Assembly: GCF_016107395.1 (NCBI RefSeq)
Contig: NZ_JAAIKO010000007.1
Location: 62,001-126,000 of the forward strand
DNA: 64,000 nt
Source: Streptomyces fildesensis
GTDB taxonomy: Bacteria; Actinomycetota; Actinomycetes; Streptomycetales; Streptomycetaceae
Direction: 5' to 3'
In this document: in pieces, positions 18,653 through 28,777 of the stretch
How positions within the stretch are numbered: position 1 is the first letter of the stretch
Layout of the letters: each line of letters begins with the position of its first letter
Made by a program: the position numbers and the translations under genes
The notes under the pieces: generated by a model
Seen by the model: only the letters and a program-made list of their open reading frames with translations
Database searches by the model: none
What the model was told of the DNA's origin: nothing

Positions 18653-19698
18653 ACGGAATCCAAGCTCTTGTTCCGCCGCAGCAGCCATAGGAAGAACGGT
18701 GCGCCGAAGAGGGCGGTGAGGATGCCGAGCGGCAGTTCGTTGGGCCGGTCCAGGGTGCGGGACAGGAGATCGACGACGACGAGGTAGATCGCACCGGTCA
18801 CCGCGGCGAGCGGGAGCAGCCTGCGGTGATCGGCGCCGACGGCGAGCCGCACCAGGTGCGGGATCATCAGGCCGACGAAGCCGATGCCGCCCGCGACCGC
18901 GATGATGGTGCCGGTCAGCAGGGAGGACAGCACCAGCAGCGCGGCCCGCAGCCGGTGCACCTCCACCCCGAGCGCCGTCGCGGACTCGTCCCCGGCCAGC
19001 AGCGCGTTCAGCTGCCGCCCGTACAGCGCGAGGACCACGGTCGTTCCGAGCACCGCGCCGCTCACCAGCGGCAGTTGGCCCCACTGCGCCCCGGCGACGC
19101 TGCCGAGCATCCAGAACATCACCGAGCGCAGCTCGTTGGGGGTGGCCCGCAGCTGCAGATAACTGGTGGCCGCGAGGAACAGATAGCCGATGGCGACACC
19201 GGACAGGACCAGCCGGGTGGGCGCCAGCCGGCCGCCGCGCTGTCCGAGGAGGAAGACGAGCGCGACGGCCGCCACGGCCCCGGCGAACGCCGCCGAGGAG
19301 ACGCCGAGGCCGCCGAGGGCGCCGGTGGTCAGTGTCATGACCAGCACCGCGCCGAGCGACGCCCCGGAGGAGACCCCCAGGACATAGGGGTCGGCCAGTG
19401 GGTTGGCGACGACCGCCTGCAGCACGACTCCGGCGACGGCGAGGCCGCCGCCCGCGAGCGCGGCGAGGACCACCCGGGGGATGCGGAAGTTCCAGACGAT
19501 CTGGTCCTGGACGGGATCGCCGGCGTAGCTGCCGCCGCCCAGGTGGGCGAGGACGATGTGCCAGATGTCCCCGAGCGGCACGTTCACGGCTCCGATGCCC
19601 ACGGCCACCATCATCACCAGGACCAGCAGCGCGAGGAGGACGGGCAGGAGCACCAGGACGGACAGCGGGGATCGGGGGCTGAGCGCGCGTGGGGTCAT
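18649..19698 (-). CDS. FecCD-type ABC transporter permease
   Basis: 349 residues with about nine or ten membrane helices, the FecCD/BtuC length. Typical motifs include RIPRVVLAALAGGGLAVAG, ANPLADPYVLGVSSGASLGA and GIGFVGLMIPHLVR (the loop contacting the ATPase). There is only one permease gene, so a homodimer is expected. It starts 10 bp after the binding-protein stop and overlaps the ATPase start by 4 nt: a tight three-gene uptake operon. Confidence 0.88.
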   Translation of the reverse strand: MTPRALSPRSPLSVLVLLPVLLALLVLVMMVAVGIGAVNVPLGDIWHIVLAHLGGGSYAGDPVQDQIVWNFRIPRVVLAALAGGGLAVAGVVLQAVVANPLADPYVLGVSSGASLGAVLVMTLTTGALGGLGVSSAAFAGAVAAVALVFLLGQRGGRLAPTRLVLSGVAIGYLFLAATSYLQLRATPNELRSVMFWMLGSVAGAQWGQLPLVSGAVLGTTVVLALYGRQLNALLAGDESATALGVEVHRLRAALLVLSSLLTGTIIAVAGGIGFVGLMIPHLVRLAVGADHRRLLPLAAVTGAIYLVVVDLLSRTLDRPNELPLGILTALFGAPFFLWLLRRNKSLDSV

Positions 19699-19708
19699 CT
19701 GCGGCGCG

Positions 19709-20773
19709 TCAGAGGGCGTCGGGGTGCAGCATCCGGGCGATGCGCTCGACGGCGATGTCGTTGCTCGGTCCGAGATAGATGGAGTCGGACAGGACGGTGA
19801 ATCTCTTGTCCCGGGCGGCGTTCCACTGCGGGAACTGCGCGAAGAGCTTGCGCGCGTAGGCGTCCGGATCCGGGTCGTGATAGCTGACGACGACGAGCGC
19901 GTCCACCTGCGCGGCGGCGACCTTCTCCTTGCTGAGGTCGGCGAAGGAGTTGCTGGTGACGGAGGCGAACGCGTTGGATCCCGCGGCCTTGGCGAGGATG
20001 TCGTTCCAGATGCCGACGCCCGCGATCGAGCTGAACTCGTTCGCGCCCATCGACATGTTGGAGAAGATCACCATCACCTTCGACGGCTGCGCGGTGCCGG
20101 CCGACGCCTTGAGCTTGGTGGTGACCTTCGCGCTGATGGCGGCGATGCGCGCGCGGGAGTCCGCGATCAGCTTCTCGGCGCGGGCGCTGACGCCGAAGAT
20201 CGTGCCGAGGTCGCGCAGCATCGAGTAGCTGTCGTCGATGGACGGCGGGCCCTTGACGGAGCTGGCGTCGTCGCAGCCCTTGACCGGCATGTAGGTGTGC
20301 GCGCCGATCGACGCGAGGTCCTTGCGGGTGGCGTAGCCGTTCTTGGGGTCGAAGCCGAACCCGGTGGTGGACAGCACGAAGTCCGGGCGGAGGTTGAGCA
20401 TCGCCTCGCGCGGGATGTCCTGGATGTCGTTGAGCTTCACTCCCCCGGTGGGCAGCTTCGCGATCGCCTGGACACGCCCAGGCACCTCCGACATGCCGTA
20501 GGACTGGGCGTTGGCGACGATGCGGTCACCGAGCCCGAGGGCGAGCATCGAGGACACCTCGGCGACGGACGCGCCGTTCATGACGACGACCCGGCTCGGC
20601 GCCTTGGTGTACGTGGTGGTCTGCCCGCAGTCGGTGACGGTCACCGGATAGCCGGGCCCCGGTGGTTCCGCTTTCCCCGCGCTCGCCGCCGTCCCTGACG
20701 AGGTGCCACAGGCGGCGGTGGCCAGACAGAGTGCTCCGACCGCGAATGCGGCGGTTGGCCGTTTCCATGACAT
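19709..20773 (-). CDS. Metallophore/cobalamin-type substrate-binding lipoprotein
   Basis: 354 residues. The signal peptide ends in LATAAC (lipobox, Cys22) followed by a Ser/Gly/Ala linker. It has the periplasmic-binding-protein class III (FecB/BtuF) fold: TVTDCGQTTTY, PSRVVVMNG, GLGDRIVA, LRPDFVLST, then the C-terminal half with DIAVERIARMLHPDAL. This is the first gene of the uptake operon; a hairpin terminator separates it from the NRPS gene. No iron box of the DmdR1/IdeR type is visible upstream. Candidate ligand is the copper- or other metal-loaded isonitrile lipopeptide, from context only. Confidence 0.85.
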   Translation of the reverse strand: MSWKRPTAAFAVGALCLATAACGTSSGTAASAGKAEPPGPGYPVTVTDCGQTTTYTKAPSRVVVMNGASVAEVSSMLALGLGDRIVANAQSYGMSEVPGRVQAIAKLPTGGVKLNDIQDIPREAMLNLRPDFVLSTTGFGFDPKNGYATRKDLASIGAHTYMPVKGCDDASSVKGPPSIDDSYSMLRDLGTIFGVSARAEKLIADSRARIAAISAKVTTKLKASAGTAQPSKVMVIFSNMSMGANEFSSIAGVGIWNDILAKAAGSNAFASVTSNSFADLSKEKVAAAQVDALVVVSYHDPDPDAYARKLFAQFPQWNAARDKRFTVLSDSIYLGPSNDIAVERIARMLHPDAL

Positions 20774-20792
20774 GCGGGCTCCTCAGGGTGGT

Positions 20793-20827
20793 GCGGACTC
20801 CGCTTCAGTAGTCGGAGCGGAGTCCGC
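20793..20827 (-). terminator. Terminator of the isonitrile lipopeptide operon
   Basis: GCGGACTCCGC (20793-20803) pairs perfectly with GCGGAGTCCGC (20817-20827), 11 bp with a 13-nt loop, between the NRPS stop (20864) and the binding-protein start (20773). It separates the biosynthesis and uptake transcripts. Confidence 0.75.
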
Positions 20828-20863
20828 CCGGGTTCCCGGATGCCGTGCATCAGATCTTCCGGA

Positions 20864-23800
20864 TCAGCGGCGGGTCTGGCGCGGGATACGGTTCCGCCAC
20901 TGAACGGGCGGCGGCAGCGCGCCCGTGGCGACGCAGCGCTCCAGGTAGCGGAAGACCAGCGCCCGGTCGACGGGCGGGCAGGAGATCCCGCTGCCGTCGA
21001 GCCCGCTCAGCAGGTTGTCGGCGACGACCCGGCCCAGCCCCAACTCGGGTTCCGCGCTCTCGGCCACCGTGTCGTCGTCACCGTTCCAGGAGTCGAAGAA
21101 CGCCAGGGTCGTGGTCGCCACGTCGGCGGCGCGGGGCAGTTCCGCCCGCCACCTCGCCAGGGGCATGCGCTCCACCGGATAGCCGAACTCCCGTGTCCAG
21201 GAGTAGATGTCGGCCAGCCGGACGGTCGGCACCGGGGCGTAGTTGTACACCGGCCGCTCGGCCGGAGCGGCCGCCTTCACCGCGGAGGACAGCCGGACGA
21301 CGGCCCGGGCCACGTAGTCGACCGGCGTCCACACCTCGGCCTCGAACAGGTCGGGCACGATGCCGGCCGGGATGCCGGCGCGCAGCACGCTCCACAGGAA
21401 GTCGCGCTCGTTGACGTAGCCGGAGCCGGCCGCGCCGACGACCCGGCCGAGCCGGTGCACCGTGACGGGCAGCCCGCGTTCCGCGGCCTGTTCCACCAGC
21501 CGCTCCGAGGCCCACTTGGACTGCTGATAGCCGTGGACGAGGCCCGGGTGCGGGGGCAGGAACGTCTCCGCGACCTCGGGGCTCGCTCCGGCGGGCGGTG
21601 CGACGGACAGGGTGGAGACGAGATGGAACGGTGTCGAACGGGCCGCGGCCATCCGCAACAGCTGCCGGGTGGACTCCACATTGGGTCCACGCAGGCTGGC
21701 GTACTCGCGCATGATGCTGACGGTCGCCGCGTTGTGGTAGATCGCGTCGCAGCCGGCCGCCAGCTCCGCGAAACGTGCCTCGGTGAGCCCGAGCAGCGGC
21801 CGGGCGAGATCGCCCGGCTCGGCGATGACGCGGCGCTCGGATCCGGGCGGCAGGGTCAGTTCCTGCTCCTCGAGGGCCCGGCGGATCCGGTCCTCGGCCG
21901 CCGCCCGGTCCTCGGCCCGCACCAGGCAGACGACGTCCGCCTCGGTGGCCGTCAGCAGTTCGGTGAGCAGCTGGGCCCCCACGAAGCCGGTCGCCCCGGT
22001 GAGCAGCACCCGGCGCGGCGGCGCTACGGCCACGGCGGCGGGCCCTGCGGCGGACTCTGGGGTGGGCTCGTCGACGGGACGGACGGTGATGTCGTCGTCG
22101 AGGACGGAGTCGGCGAGGACGGCGTCCGGTAGCGATCCGCTCGACACGGTTTCGGTTCCGGTCGGGCCGCGCTGATCGTCCAGATGACGGGCGAGTTCGG
22201 CGGCCGTGGGGTACGTGAAGAGCCAGGCGACGCGTACATCGGTCTCCAGCTCCACACCGAGCCGGTTGGCGACCTGGATCGCCTGCAGGGACTGGGCGCC
22301 GAGGTCGAAGAAGTCGTCCTGCGGGGAGATGTCCGCGGTGCCCAGGATCCGCGCCCAGGCAGCGATGATGACCTGCTCCGTACGGTTGACGGTCACGTCG
22401 CCGACCCCGTCGGGGGCCGGCAGGGCGGGCTCCGCCACAACTGGCGCCGCGAGCGCGTTGCGGTCGATCTTGCCCGCGCCCGTGCGGGGCAGCCGGTCGG
22501 TGAAGACGACGGCGGACGGGATCATCGCGGCGGGCAGGGTCGCCCGCAGATGCTCACGCACCTCGGCGGCGGCCGGTGCCGGCGGGTCGGCGACCACATG
22601 CGCGACGAGCCGCCGCGTACCGTCGGGCAGCACCTGCCCGACGACGGCCGCCTCCCGTATCCGCTGATGTGTGAGCAGGACGGTCTCGACCTCGGCGGGC
22701 TGCACGCGGTGTCCACTGATCTTGAACTCGCCGTCGGCCCGCCCCACGAACCGGAGCTGTCCGTCCGCTCCGAGCCGTACGAGGTCGCCGGTCCGGTACG
22801 CACGCGGCCGGTCCGGCAGCTCCGGCAGCGGCTGGAACCGGGAGTCGTCGGCGCCCGCACCGCCCCGGTAGCCCCGGGCGAGGGACCCGCCGACGAGGTA
22901 CAGCTCGCCGGTGTCGGAATCCACGCTGCCGTCGTTCGCGGGCGAGGTGACGACAACGGCCCTCGTGCCGGCCAGCGGGCGTCCGATCGGGACGTCCCCG
23001 CGCGCCAGTTCCGGCGCGTGCAGCTCCGCCACGGTGGCCACGACAGTCGCCTCCGTCGGCCCGTAGGTGTTGAACAGCCGCACCGAGGACCCGACGGCAT
23101 CCCGCCAGCGGTCCACCCGCTCGGGTAGCGCCGCCTCGCCACCGATGATGACGGTCCGCAACCCTGACGGAAGTTCCGCGGCCCCGGTCGAGACCGCGTA
23201 CGCCAGCTCGTGCCAGTACGCCGTCGGCAGGTCGAGAACGGTGATCCCCAGCCGCTCGCACGACCGCGTCAGCACCGGAACGGACTCGGTCATCGCGTCG
23301 GTGCGCACCACGAGCGCGGCTCCGGCGCAGAGCGTCAGGAAGATCTCCTCCACGCTCGCGTCGAAGTGCAGCGGCGCGAACTGCAGGACGCGGTCGTCCG
23401 CGCCGATCCCGTACCGGTCGGTCGCCCCTGCCACGAAATGGGCCAGCGCGGCATGGCTGATCTCCACGCCCTTGGGCCGGCCGGTGGAGCCGGAGGTGTG
23501 GATGACGTAGGCGAGCCGGTGCGGGTCGGGGTCCGGAACGGAAGCTGCGGAACCCGTTTTGTCCACAGCATCCGGCCCGTCCAGCAGCAGTTGCGGCAGG
23601 CCGCCGCCTGCGAACCGGTCGGCGTACCGCGCCGTGGTGAGGACGGCCCGTGCCCCGGACTCGGCGCGCAGCGTCCCGATCCGCGCGGCCGGAGCGCCGG
23701 GGTCCACCGGGCAGTAGGCGGCGCCCGCGAGGAGGACTCCGAGAATGGCGGTGACCGCCTCGATCCCACGCGGCAGCGCGACGATCACCAGGTCTCCGGG

Positions 23801-25333
23801 AGCGGTGCCCGCATCGGCGAGCCGGCCGGCCACGCCGTGCGCGGCGGCCAGCAGTCCGGCGTAGCTGAGCGTGGCGCCGTCGAACTCGACGGCGGTCGCG
23901 TCCCCGCGGGTGGCGGCGTGCTCGGCGATCAGGTCGAGGACGGGACGCGCGGGGCGGGGCAGCGGCCCCCCGTCGAGGGTCACCGCGGTCCTGGCGGGCC
24001 GGGTGGTCCGGCGGGTCCCCAGTTCGCCCAATGGGCGGTCCGGTGCGTCCGTCGCGTCGTTCAGCAGAGCCAGCACCGCGTACTGGTGCCGGGCGAGTTC
24101 GGTCTCGCTGTACAGCTCCGGGTGCGCGTCGAAGGCGAACCGTAGACCCGCGCCCTCGGCCCGGTCGTAGACGTTGACGGACAGGTCGTCGACCGGTCCC
24201 GCCGACACGTTGTGGACGGTGCTGCGGTGCCCCGCGAAACGCAGATCGTACTCGAACGGCATGATGTTGACGCCGGGTCCCGACAAGCGGCGCTTGCCGC
24301 CGACCAGCTTGAGTTCCCGGCGCAGGTGCTCGTACCGGTAGCGCTGGTGCGGCAGCCCGGCTCGCAGCTCCGCCGAGACGCGGGTGGCCAGGTCGCGCAG
24401 CGTGTCGCCGTCGCCGACCGCGATCCGCAGCGGCAGGACGTTGCGGACCATGCACGGTACGCGCAGCGACACCGAGCCGAGCCGGCCCATCGCGGGCAGG
24501 CTCAGCACCACTTCGGGCTCGCCCGACACGTGGCCGAGGTACCCGGCGGTGACCGCGAGCACCACATCGGACCAGGTGACGGAGAGCTCGCGGGCGACCG
24601 CGCGCAGCGCTTCGGTCTCCGCAGCGCCGAGGTCGGTCACCCGGCGCCGGAAGGTGCGGGCGGGCAGTGCGGAACGGTCGGCGAGGCTGGGGACCGCCGG
24701 GCGGTCCGCGAACCGCCGGGTCCAATAGGCGCCGTCGGTCTCCCGCCGCTTCGACGCCAGATAGGCCCGGTCCTCCTCGAAGACCGACTCCAGGGTGCCG
24801 AAGCCGCTCTCCCCCAGAGGTGTGCCCTGGGCCAGCGCCGTGTAGACGTCCGCGACACGGCGGGCGACGAGCGACAGGCCGAAGCCGTCGAGCGCGATGT
24901 GGTGGACGCGGTGGTACCAGAGGAACTCCCCGGGTCCGGTCTGCAGCAGCGCGTGTCCGAAGACGGGGTCGTGGGCGAGATCCACCGGGCGGGCCAGATC
25001 GCGCTCCATCCAGGCGGTGGCGGCGGCCCGCGGGTCCGGCTCGGCGGTCAGGTCCGCGGTGTGCAGGCGCCAGTCCACGGCGGGCACCGCGATCTCCCAC
25101 GGCCGGCCGTCCACCTCGACGAACCGTACGTTCAGCGCCTCGACCTCGCCGACGACATGGTGCAGGGCCTTGTCGAACGCCGCCACATCCACCGGCCCGT
25201 GGATCTGCACGTATTCGGCGGTGTTGTACGCGGGGCTCTCCGCGTCGAGCTGATGGCCGGTCCAGATGCCCTCCTGCGCGGTGAGCAGGGCCCGGCGGCC
25301 CCCGGGCGCGGTGCGGTGGTCAGGCGTCGGCAC
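20864..25333 (-). CDS. NRPS (C-A-T-R), isonitrile lipopeptide synthetase, ScoA-like
   Basis: 1489 residues from the GTG at 25333, with GGAGG at ideal spacing and a 14-nt overlap with the ACP gene. Domain order: condensation (about 12-440; HHIALDG at 144-150), adenylation (465-965; [11 protein letters not shown] at 612, YRTGD at 846, last-lysine TGAGKID), thiolation (LGAQSL, Ser1015; Gly of the usual LGGxS is Ala), and NAD(P)H thioester reductase (GATGFVG at 1113, Tyr1269/Lys1273). By alignment to GrsA the A pocket reads D-A-E-D-I-G-T-V-V-K; the acidic residues at the 239 and 278 positions suit a basic amino acid such as lysine. ScoA homologues join isonitrile acyl groups to both amines of Lys and release by reduction. 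The last gene of the pathway operon. Confidence 0.88.
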   Translation of the reverse strand: MPTPDHRTAPGGRRALLTAQEGIWTGHQLDAESPAYNTAEYVQIHGPVDVAAFDKALHHVVGEVEALNVRFVEVDGRPWEIAVPAVDWRLHTADLTAEPDPRAAATAWMERDLARPVDLAHDPVFGHALLQTGPGEFLWYHRVHHIALDGFGLSLVARRVADVYTALAQGTPLGESGFGTLESVFEEDRAYLASKRRETDGAYWTRRFADRPAVPSLADRSALPARTFRRRVTDLGAAETEALRAVARELSVTWSDVVLAVTAGYLGHVSGEPEVVLSLPAMGRLGSVSLRVPCMVRNVLPLRIAVGDGDTLRDLATRVSAELRAGLPHQRYRYEHLRRELKLVGGKRRLSGPGVNIMPFEYDLRFAGHRSTVHNVSAGPVDDLSVNVYDRAEGAGLRFAFDAHPELYSETELARHQYAVLALLNDATDAPDRPLGELGTRRTTRPARTAVTLDGGPLPRPARPVLDLIAEHAATRGDATAVEFDGATLSYAGLLAAAHGVAGRLADAGTAPGDLVIVALPRGIEAVTAILGVLLAGAAYCPVDPGAPAARIGTLRAESGARAVLTTARYADRFAGGGLPQLLLDGPDAVDKTGSAASVPDPDPHRLAYVIHTSGSTGRPKGVEISHAALAHFVAGATDRYGIGADDRVLQFAPLHFDASVEEIFLTLCAGAALVVRTDAMTESVPVLTRSCERLGITVLDLPTAYWHELAYAVSTGAAELPSGLRTVIIGGEAALPERVDRWRDAVGSSVRLFNTYGPTEATVVATVAELHAPELARGDVPIGRPLAGTRAVVVTSPANDGSVDSDTGELYLVGGSLARGYRGGAGADDSRFQPLPELPDRPRAYRTGDLVRLGADGQLRFVGRADGEFKISGHRVQPAEVETVLLTHQRIREAAVVGQVLPDGTRRLVAHVVADPPAPAAAEVREHLRATLPAAMIPSAVVFTDRLPRTGAGKIDRNALAAPVVAEPALPAPDGVGDVTVNRTEQVIIAAWARILGTADISPQDDFFDLGAQSLQAIQVANRLGVELETDVRVAWLFTYPTAAELARHLDDQRGPTGTETVSSGSLPDAVLADSVLDDDITVRPVDEPTPESAAGPAAVAVAPPRRVLLTGATGFVGAQLLTELLTATEADVVCLVRAEDRAAAEDRIRRALEEQELTLPPGSERRVIAEPGDLARPLLGLTEARFAELAAGCDAIYHNAATVSIMREYASLRGPNVESTRQLLRMAAARSTPFHLVSTLSVAPPAGASPEVAETFLPPHPGLVHGYQQSKWASERLVEQAAERGLPVTVHRLGRVVGAAGSGYVNERDFLWSVLRAGIPAGIVPDLFEAEVWTPVDYVARAVVRLSSAVKAAAPAERPVYNYAPVPTVRLADIYSWTREFGYPVERMPLARWRAELPRAADVATTTLAFFDSWNGDDDTVAESAEPELGLGRVVADNLLSGLDGSGISCPPVDRALVFRYLERCVATGALPPPVQWRNRIPRQTRR

Positions 25334-25619
25334 GTTCGCCTCCGGACTGCCGGTCCGACAGCAGCTGCCACCACTGGGCGAACGAGGTGCGTTCCGCCAG
25401 TTCGACGAAGCTGACCTCGGACCCGGCCGCGCGCCAGCGCTCGGCAAGGGTGACGATGCGCAGCGAGTCCAGGCCGGCGTAGAGCGGGTTCTCCTCCAGG
25501 TCGACCTCGTCGGGCTGCTGGTGGAGGAACTCGGCCAGGTCGGCACGGAAGTCCGCGAGGGTGAGCGGCGTCAGGGGTGTCGGGGACGTTGAGGGCGTCA
25601 GGGGCTCAGGCACAGTCAT
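25320..25619 (-). CDS. Acyl carrier protein, ScoB-like
   Basis: 99 residues. The phosphopantetheine site is GLDSLRI; the helical carrier fold continues to WQLLSDRQ. A Thr/Pro/Leu-rich N-terminal extension (about 20 residues) precedes it. The gene lies between the acyl-ACP ligase and the NRPS, the same place as Rv0100 in the mycobacterial cluster and ScoB in Streptomyces. In that pathway it carries the short enoyl chain to which glycine is added and later the isonitrile acyl group that is passed to the NRPS. Its stop overlaps the NRPS start, so translation is probably coupled. Confidence 0.85.
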   Translation of the reverse strand: MTVPEPLTPSTSPTPLTPLTLADFRADLAEFLHQQPDEVDLEENPLYAGLDSLRIVTLAERWRAAGSEVSFVELAERTSFAQWWQLLSDRQSGGERADA

Positions 25620-25661
25620 GTGGTCTCTCTCGAAGTCACGCGGGGCGTCGCGGGCGCCGGG

Positions 25662-27275
25662 TCAGTTGACCTTGCGCCGGGCGTCGCCCCAGAAGCGGTC
25701 ACGCAGCTCCCGGCGCAGGATCTTGCCGCTCGGATTGCGGGGCACGTGGTCGATGAACTCGTAGGTGGCGGGCAGCTTGAACGCGGCCAGCCGTTCCACC
25801 AGGAAGCGGTGCAGATCCCGGGGTTTCGGCGGCTCCTGGCCCGGGACGGGGACGACGAAGGCACGGACGCTCTCGCCCCAGCGCTCGTCCGGCGCCCCGA
25901 CGATCACCGCTTCCGCGACACTCGGGTGTGCTTCCAGCGCCGACTCGATCTCGGCCGGGTAGACGTTCTCACCCGCCACGATGATGGCGTCCTTGATGCG
26001 GTCGCTGATGAAGACATAGCCCTCGTCGTCCAGGTACCCGGCGTCACCGGTGTGCACCCAGCCGTCGACGAGCGTCTCGCGGGTCTTGTCGGGCAGGCCC
26101 CAGTACTCCAGCATGCGGGCCGGAGTGGCCAGGCACACCTCGCCGACGGCACCGGGCGGCAGCGGTTCGCCCTTGTCGTCGATCACCTTGCAGCCGATGC
26201 CCGGGTAGGGCCGTCCGGCGGCCTTCATCCGTGCCCCGCCCGGCACATGGGCGGCGGGCGGCAGGCACACCGCCGTGTTGCCGGTCTCGGTCAGACCGTA
26301 GATCTGGGCGAAGTCGCTGCCGAACATCGCCAGGCTCTCCTCCAGCAGCGCCTCGGAGATCGGCGAACCGCCGTAGACGATCTTCCGCAGAGTGCCGAAG
26401 TCCCCGGGTGTCACTCCGGGTTCTGCGAGGATCATGCGCAGCATCGCGGGCACCACGCAGGCGGTGGTGATACCGAGGTCCCGGATGAGGGCGACGGCGT
26501 CGGGGGCGGAGAAGGCGCGCATCGCCACCACCGTGACCCCGGCGTTGAAGTTCTGGGTGGCCCACCACAGGCCGCCGACGTGGAAGCCGGGTATACCGAC
26601 CAGGGCCATGTCACCGGTTCGCCAGTCGATCCAGTCCAGACCCTCGCCGGCCAGCGCGTCCCGGACGGCGAAGAAGCTGCGGTGCGCGAGGACGACTCCC
26701 TTGGGCAGTCCGGTGGTTCCGCTGGTGTAGAGCTGGGCGATGGCGTCGTCGGGGCCCGATCCGGGGTTCGGATCGGTGTCGGGCTGCACGTCCTTCCAGG
26801 ACCGGTACTCCGGCCGGTCACCGTCGGGAGCACCGCCGAGCAGGACCACCGTTCCCGGCGGATCGGTCGGCATCCGGTCGACGACCGGGCCGAACTCACC
26901 CTCCAGGAAGAGAAGTTCACTCGCCGAGTCCTGGAGGATATGACTCACCTCGGGAGCGGTGAGCCGCCAGTTGACCGGCACCAGTACCGTCTCGCTCTTG
27001 GCACACGCGAAGAGGATCACGTAGTAGTGCTCGGACTCCCGGCCGAGGTAAGCGACCCGCGCGCCCGGCGCCAGGCCCGCGGCCCGGATCGCGTGGGCGA
27101 CGCGGTTGCTCTCCCGGTGCAGTTCGCCGTAGGTGAGCGTGCGGTCCTCGCAGCGTACGGCCGGGGTCTCCGGCCGCTGGGCGGCGTGGAAGGCGGCGGT
27201 CTCCCACAGCGTCCGCAGGAACGGGTAGTACGGGTTCTCGTCGTCCTGCGGACGACCCACGGTGCTCACAGCCAC
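25662..27275 (-). CDS. Fatty acyl-AMP/acyl-ACP ligase, ScoC/FadD10-like
   Basis: 537 residues of the ANL superfamily: LYTSGTTGLPKGV (P-loop), IYGLTETGNT, HTGDAGYLDDEGYVF and the C-terminal catalytic lysine in PRNPSGKILRR. It sits between the FcoT-like gene and the ACP, as FadD10 (Rv0099) does. In the isonitrile lipopeptide pathway this enzyme activates an alpha,beta-unsaturated fatty acid and loads it onto the ACP rather than CoA. It starts 66 bp after the upstream gene and ends 42 bp before the ACP start. Chain-length preference cannot be read from sequence. Confidence 0.85.
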   Translation of the reverse strand: MAVSTVGRPQDDENPYYPFLRTLWETAAFHAAQRPETPAVRCEDRTLTYGELHRESNRVAHAIRAAGLAPGARVAYLGRESEHYYVILFACAKSETVLVPVNWRLTAPEVSHILQDSASELLFLEGEFGPVVDRMPTDPPGTVVLLGGAPDGDRPEYRSWKDVQPDTDPNPGSGPDDAIAQLYTSGTTGLPKGVVLAHRSFFAVRDALAGEGLDWIDWRTGDMALVGIPGFHVGGLWWATQNFNAGVTVVAMRAFSAPDAVALIRDLGITTACVVPAMLRMILAEPGVTPGDFGTLRKIVYGGSPISEALLEESLAMFGSDFAQIYGLTETGNTAVCLPPAAHVPGGARMKAAGRPYPGIGCKVIDDKGEPLPPGAVGEVCLATPARMLEYWGLPDKTRETLVDGWVHTGDAGYLDDEGYVFISDRIKDAIIVAGENVYPAEIESALEAHPSVAEAVIVGAPDERWGESVRAFVVPVPGQEPPKPRDLHRFLVERLAAFKLPATYEFIDHVPRNPSGKILRRELRDRFWGDARRKVN

Positions 27276-27341
27276 TGTCCTTTCCGGGGCCGCGCGCCGC
27301 CGCTGGACAGGACGGCGGCGCGCGGCGGTTTCAGGGGGCCT

Positions 27342-27875
27342 TCAGGACGTGCCGACGGCGGCTTCGTCGAAGGCGTTGACGAAGGCGAGCTTCACCTCGC
27401 CGTCACAGCGGCCGCCCGCCGCGTCCCAGTACCGGTAGGAGGTGTCCGCGATGATCAGCGGAGCACCGCCGCCGGGTGAGCGCCGGTCCACCGCGAGGAA
27501 TGCGAACTCCCCCGAGAAGGCATGGGCGTTGATGGGACGCCGGAAACTCCCGCCGAACCGGGCGATGAGGATGTCGGGCAGCTGGTGCCGCCAGTAGTCC
27601 TCCAGCGTCCAGGAGCTGAATTCCGCCAGCAGCCCCTCCTTGACGGATTTCGCGACCACGTAATACATCATCTGGTTGTAGCTGATGTTCACTTCGACCG
27701 CGTTGAGGTGCCCGGTGTCGTCGATGTAGCAGGACTCGTCGATGGAGAATTCACACACGGCCGACACCCGGCCGTTCTCCGCGGCGACCTCGGCGGACTG
27801 GAGATAACGGCAATTCGCCTTGTAAGGCCGCAGTACCTGCGACAGGAGTTCGGTGTCGGTGGCGAAGACGGTCAT
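27342..27875 (-). CDS. FcoT-family hotdog protein, ScoD-like
   Basis: 177 residues, hotdog fold of the FcoT (Rv0098) thioesterase family: RPYKANCRYLQSAEV at the start, NISYNQMMYYVVAKSV in the central helix, and EFSSWTLEDYW. In the characterised ScoABCDE pathway this family member adds glycine across the enoyl-ACP double bond and releases the N-carboxymethyl-3-aminoacid, the substrate for the dioxygenase. It starts 4 nt after the dioxygenase stop. The name thioesterase is therefore partly misleading; role assigned by synteny and family. Confidence 0.83.
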   Translation of the reverse strand: MTVFATDTELLSQVLRPYKANCRYLQSAEVAAENGRVSAVCEFSIDESCYIDDTGHLNAVEVNISYNQMMYYVVAKSVKEGLLAEFSSWTLEDYWRHQLPDILIARFGGSFRRPINAHAFSGEFAFLAVDRRSPGGGAPLIIADTSYRYWDAAGGRCDGEVKLAFVNAFDEAAVGTS

Positions 27876-27879
27876 CGCG

Positions 27880-28773
27880 CTACGCCGCCGGAGACTCGGT
27901 GTCGTAGAGCTTGCGCTCGTCGTGCACCGTGACGCGGAAGGAGACCGTCGGCTCCGGAGTGGCGGTGTGCAGGGCCCGGTGGATCAGGCTGCGGTTGTCC
28001 CAGACCAGCAGGTCGCCCTGCTCGAAACTCTGCAGGTGGATGCCGGGATGGGTGAACTCGTCGTCGAGCTGGCCAGTGGCCTCGAACAGCCGGCGCAGCA
28101 GCGCCTCGTCGATCGGCACGCCGTTCGCGTCCTCCAGGCCGACGGTGAATCCCTCGCTGAGGTACAGCACCGTCTCACCGGTGAACGGGTGGGTGAAGGT
28201 GGTGGGCTTCACCACCGGCGGGGTCTTGGTCTCGACCTCCTCCAGGATTTCGGAGATGGGCCGGTACACGTCGTGCGGCCGAATCTTGAAGTACTTCCGT
28301 ACGGAATGCCGTGCGTAGGTTCCTTCGATGTCCTGCTTCAGGTCCTCGGGCAGCGCCTCGTACGCCCGCCCCATGTCGATGAAATAGGTTCCGCGGCTCT
28401 TCTGCGGAATCACCTGCGGGTAGATGAGGGTGAGTCCGAACGGGTCCGGCATGAACATGTAGTCGGCGTGCCAGAACTTGCCGGTCTTCGGTACCCCGAT
28501 CTGCTTTCCGTCCTTGGGGACGTTCGAGGAGACGAATATCTCCTCGACTTCGGGGTGCTGGTACATGGGCTCGTAGTACGTCTCCGGACGGCCCAGCCGC
28601 TTGCCGAGTTCGAGGAACTGTTTGGGCGACAGGTCCTGGCCCTTCAGCACCGCGATCTTGCGCGTGTAGACCGTCTGCTTGAGCGTGGCGATGTCGTCGT
28701 CGGAGGCGGCGGCGTGGTCGAAGCCCTCGATGCTCGCGCCGAGCGTCTTGCCGGCCTGCGGAGTGATCTTCAT
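27880..28773 (-). CDS. Fe(II)/2-oxoglutarate isonitrile synthase, ScoE-like
   Basis: 297 residues, TauD/TfdA family. The iron triad is His102-x-Asp104 and His265. Every residue I recall as functional in ScoE is present at a constant offset of 30: Tyr66/Tyr67 (Y96/Y97), Lys163 (K193), His265 (H295) and Arg280 (R310, which binds 2-oxoglutarate). This argues for true orthology rather than a generic dioxygenase. Known reaction: oxidative decarboxylation of the N-carboxymethyl group to an isonitrile, using two 2-oxoglutarate and O2. It lies 4 nt after the KAS III-ACP gene and 4 nt before the FcoT-like gene, in one operon. Confidence 0.9.
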   Translation of the reverse strand: MKITPQAGKTLGASIEGFDHAAASDDDIATLKQTVYTRKIAVLKGQDLSPKQFLELGKRLGRPETYYEPMYQHPEVEEIFVSSNVPKDGKQIGVPKTGKFWHADYMFMPDPFGLTLIYPQVIPQKSRGTYFIDMGRAYEALPEDLKQDIEGTYARHSVRKYFKIRPHDVYRPISEILEEVETKTPPVVKPTTFTHPFTGETVLYLSEGFTVGLEDANGVPIDEALLRRLFEATGQLDDEFTHPGIHLQSFEQGDLLVWDNRSLIHRALHTATPEPTVSFRVTVHDERKLYDTESPAA

Positions 28774-28777
28774 GGGG

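Noticed and set aside
20774..20863. Iron box or promoter operator before the FecB-type lipoprotein gene
   Set aside because: No TTAGGTTAGGCTAACC-like palindrome; the only structure is a GC hairpin better explained as a terminator.
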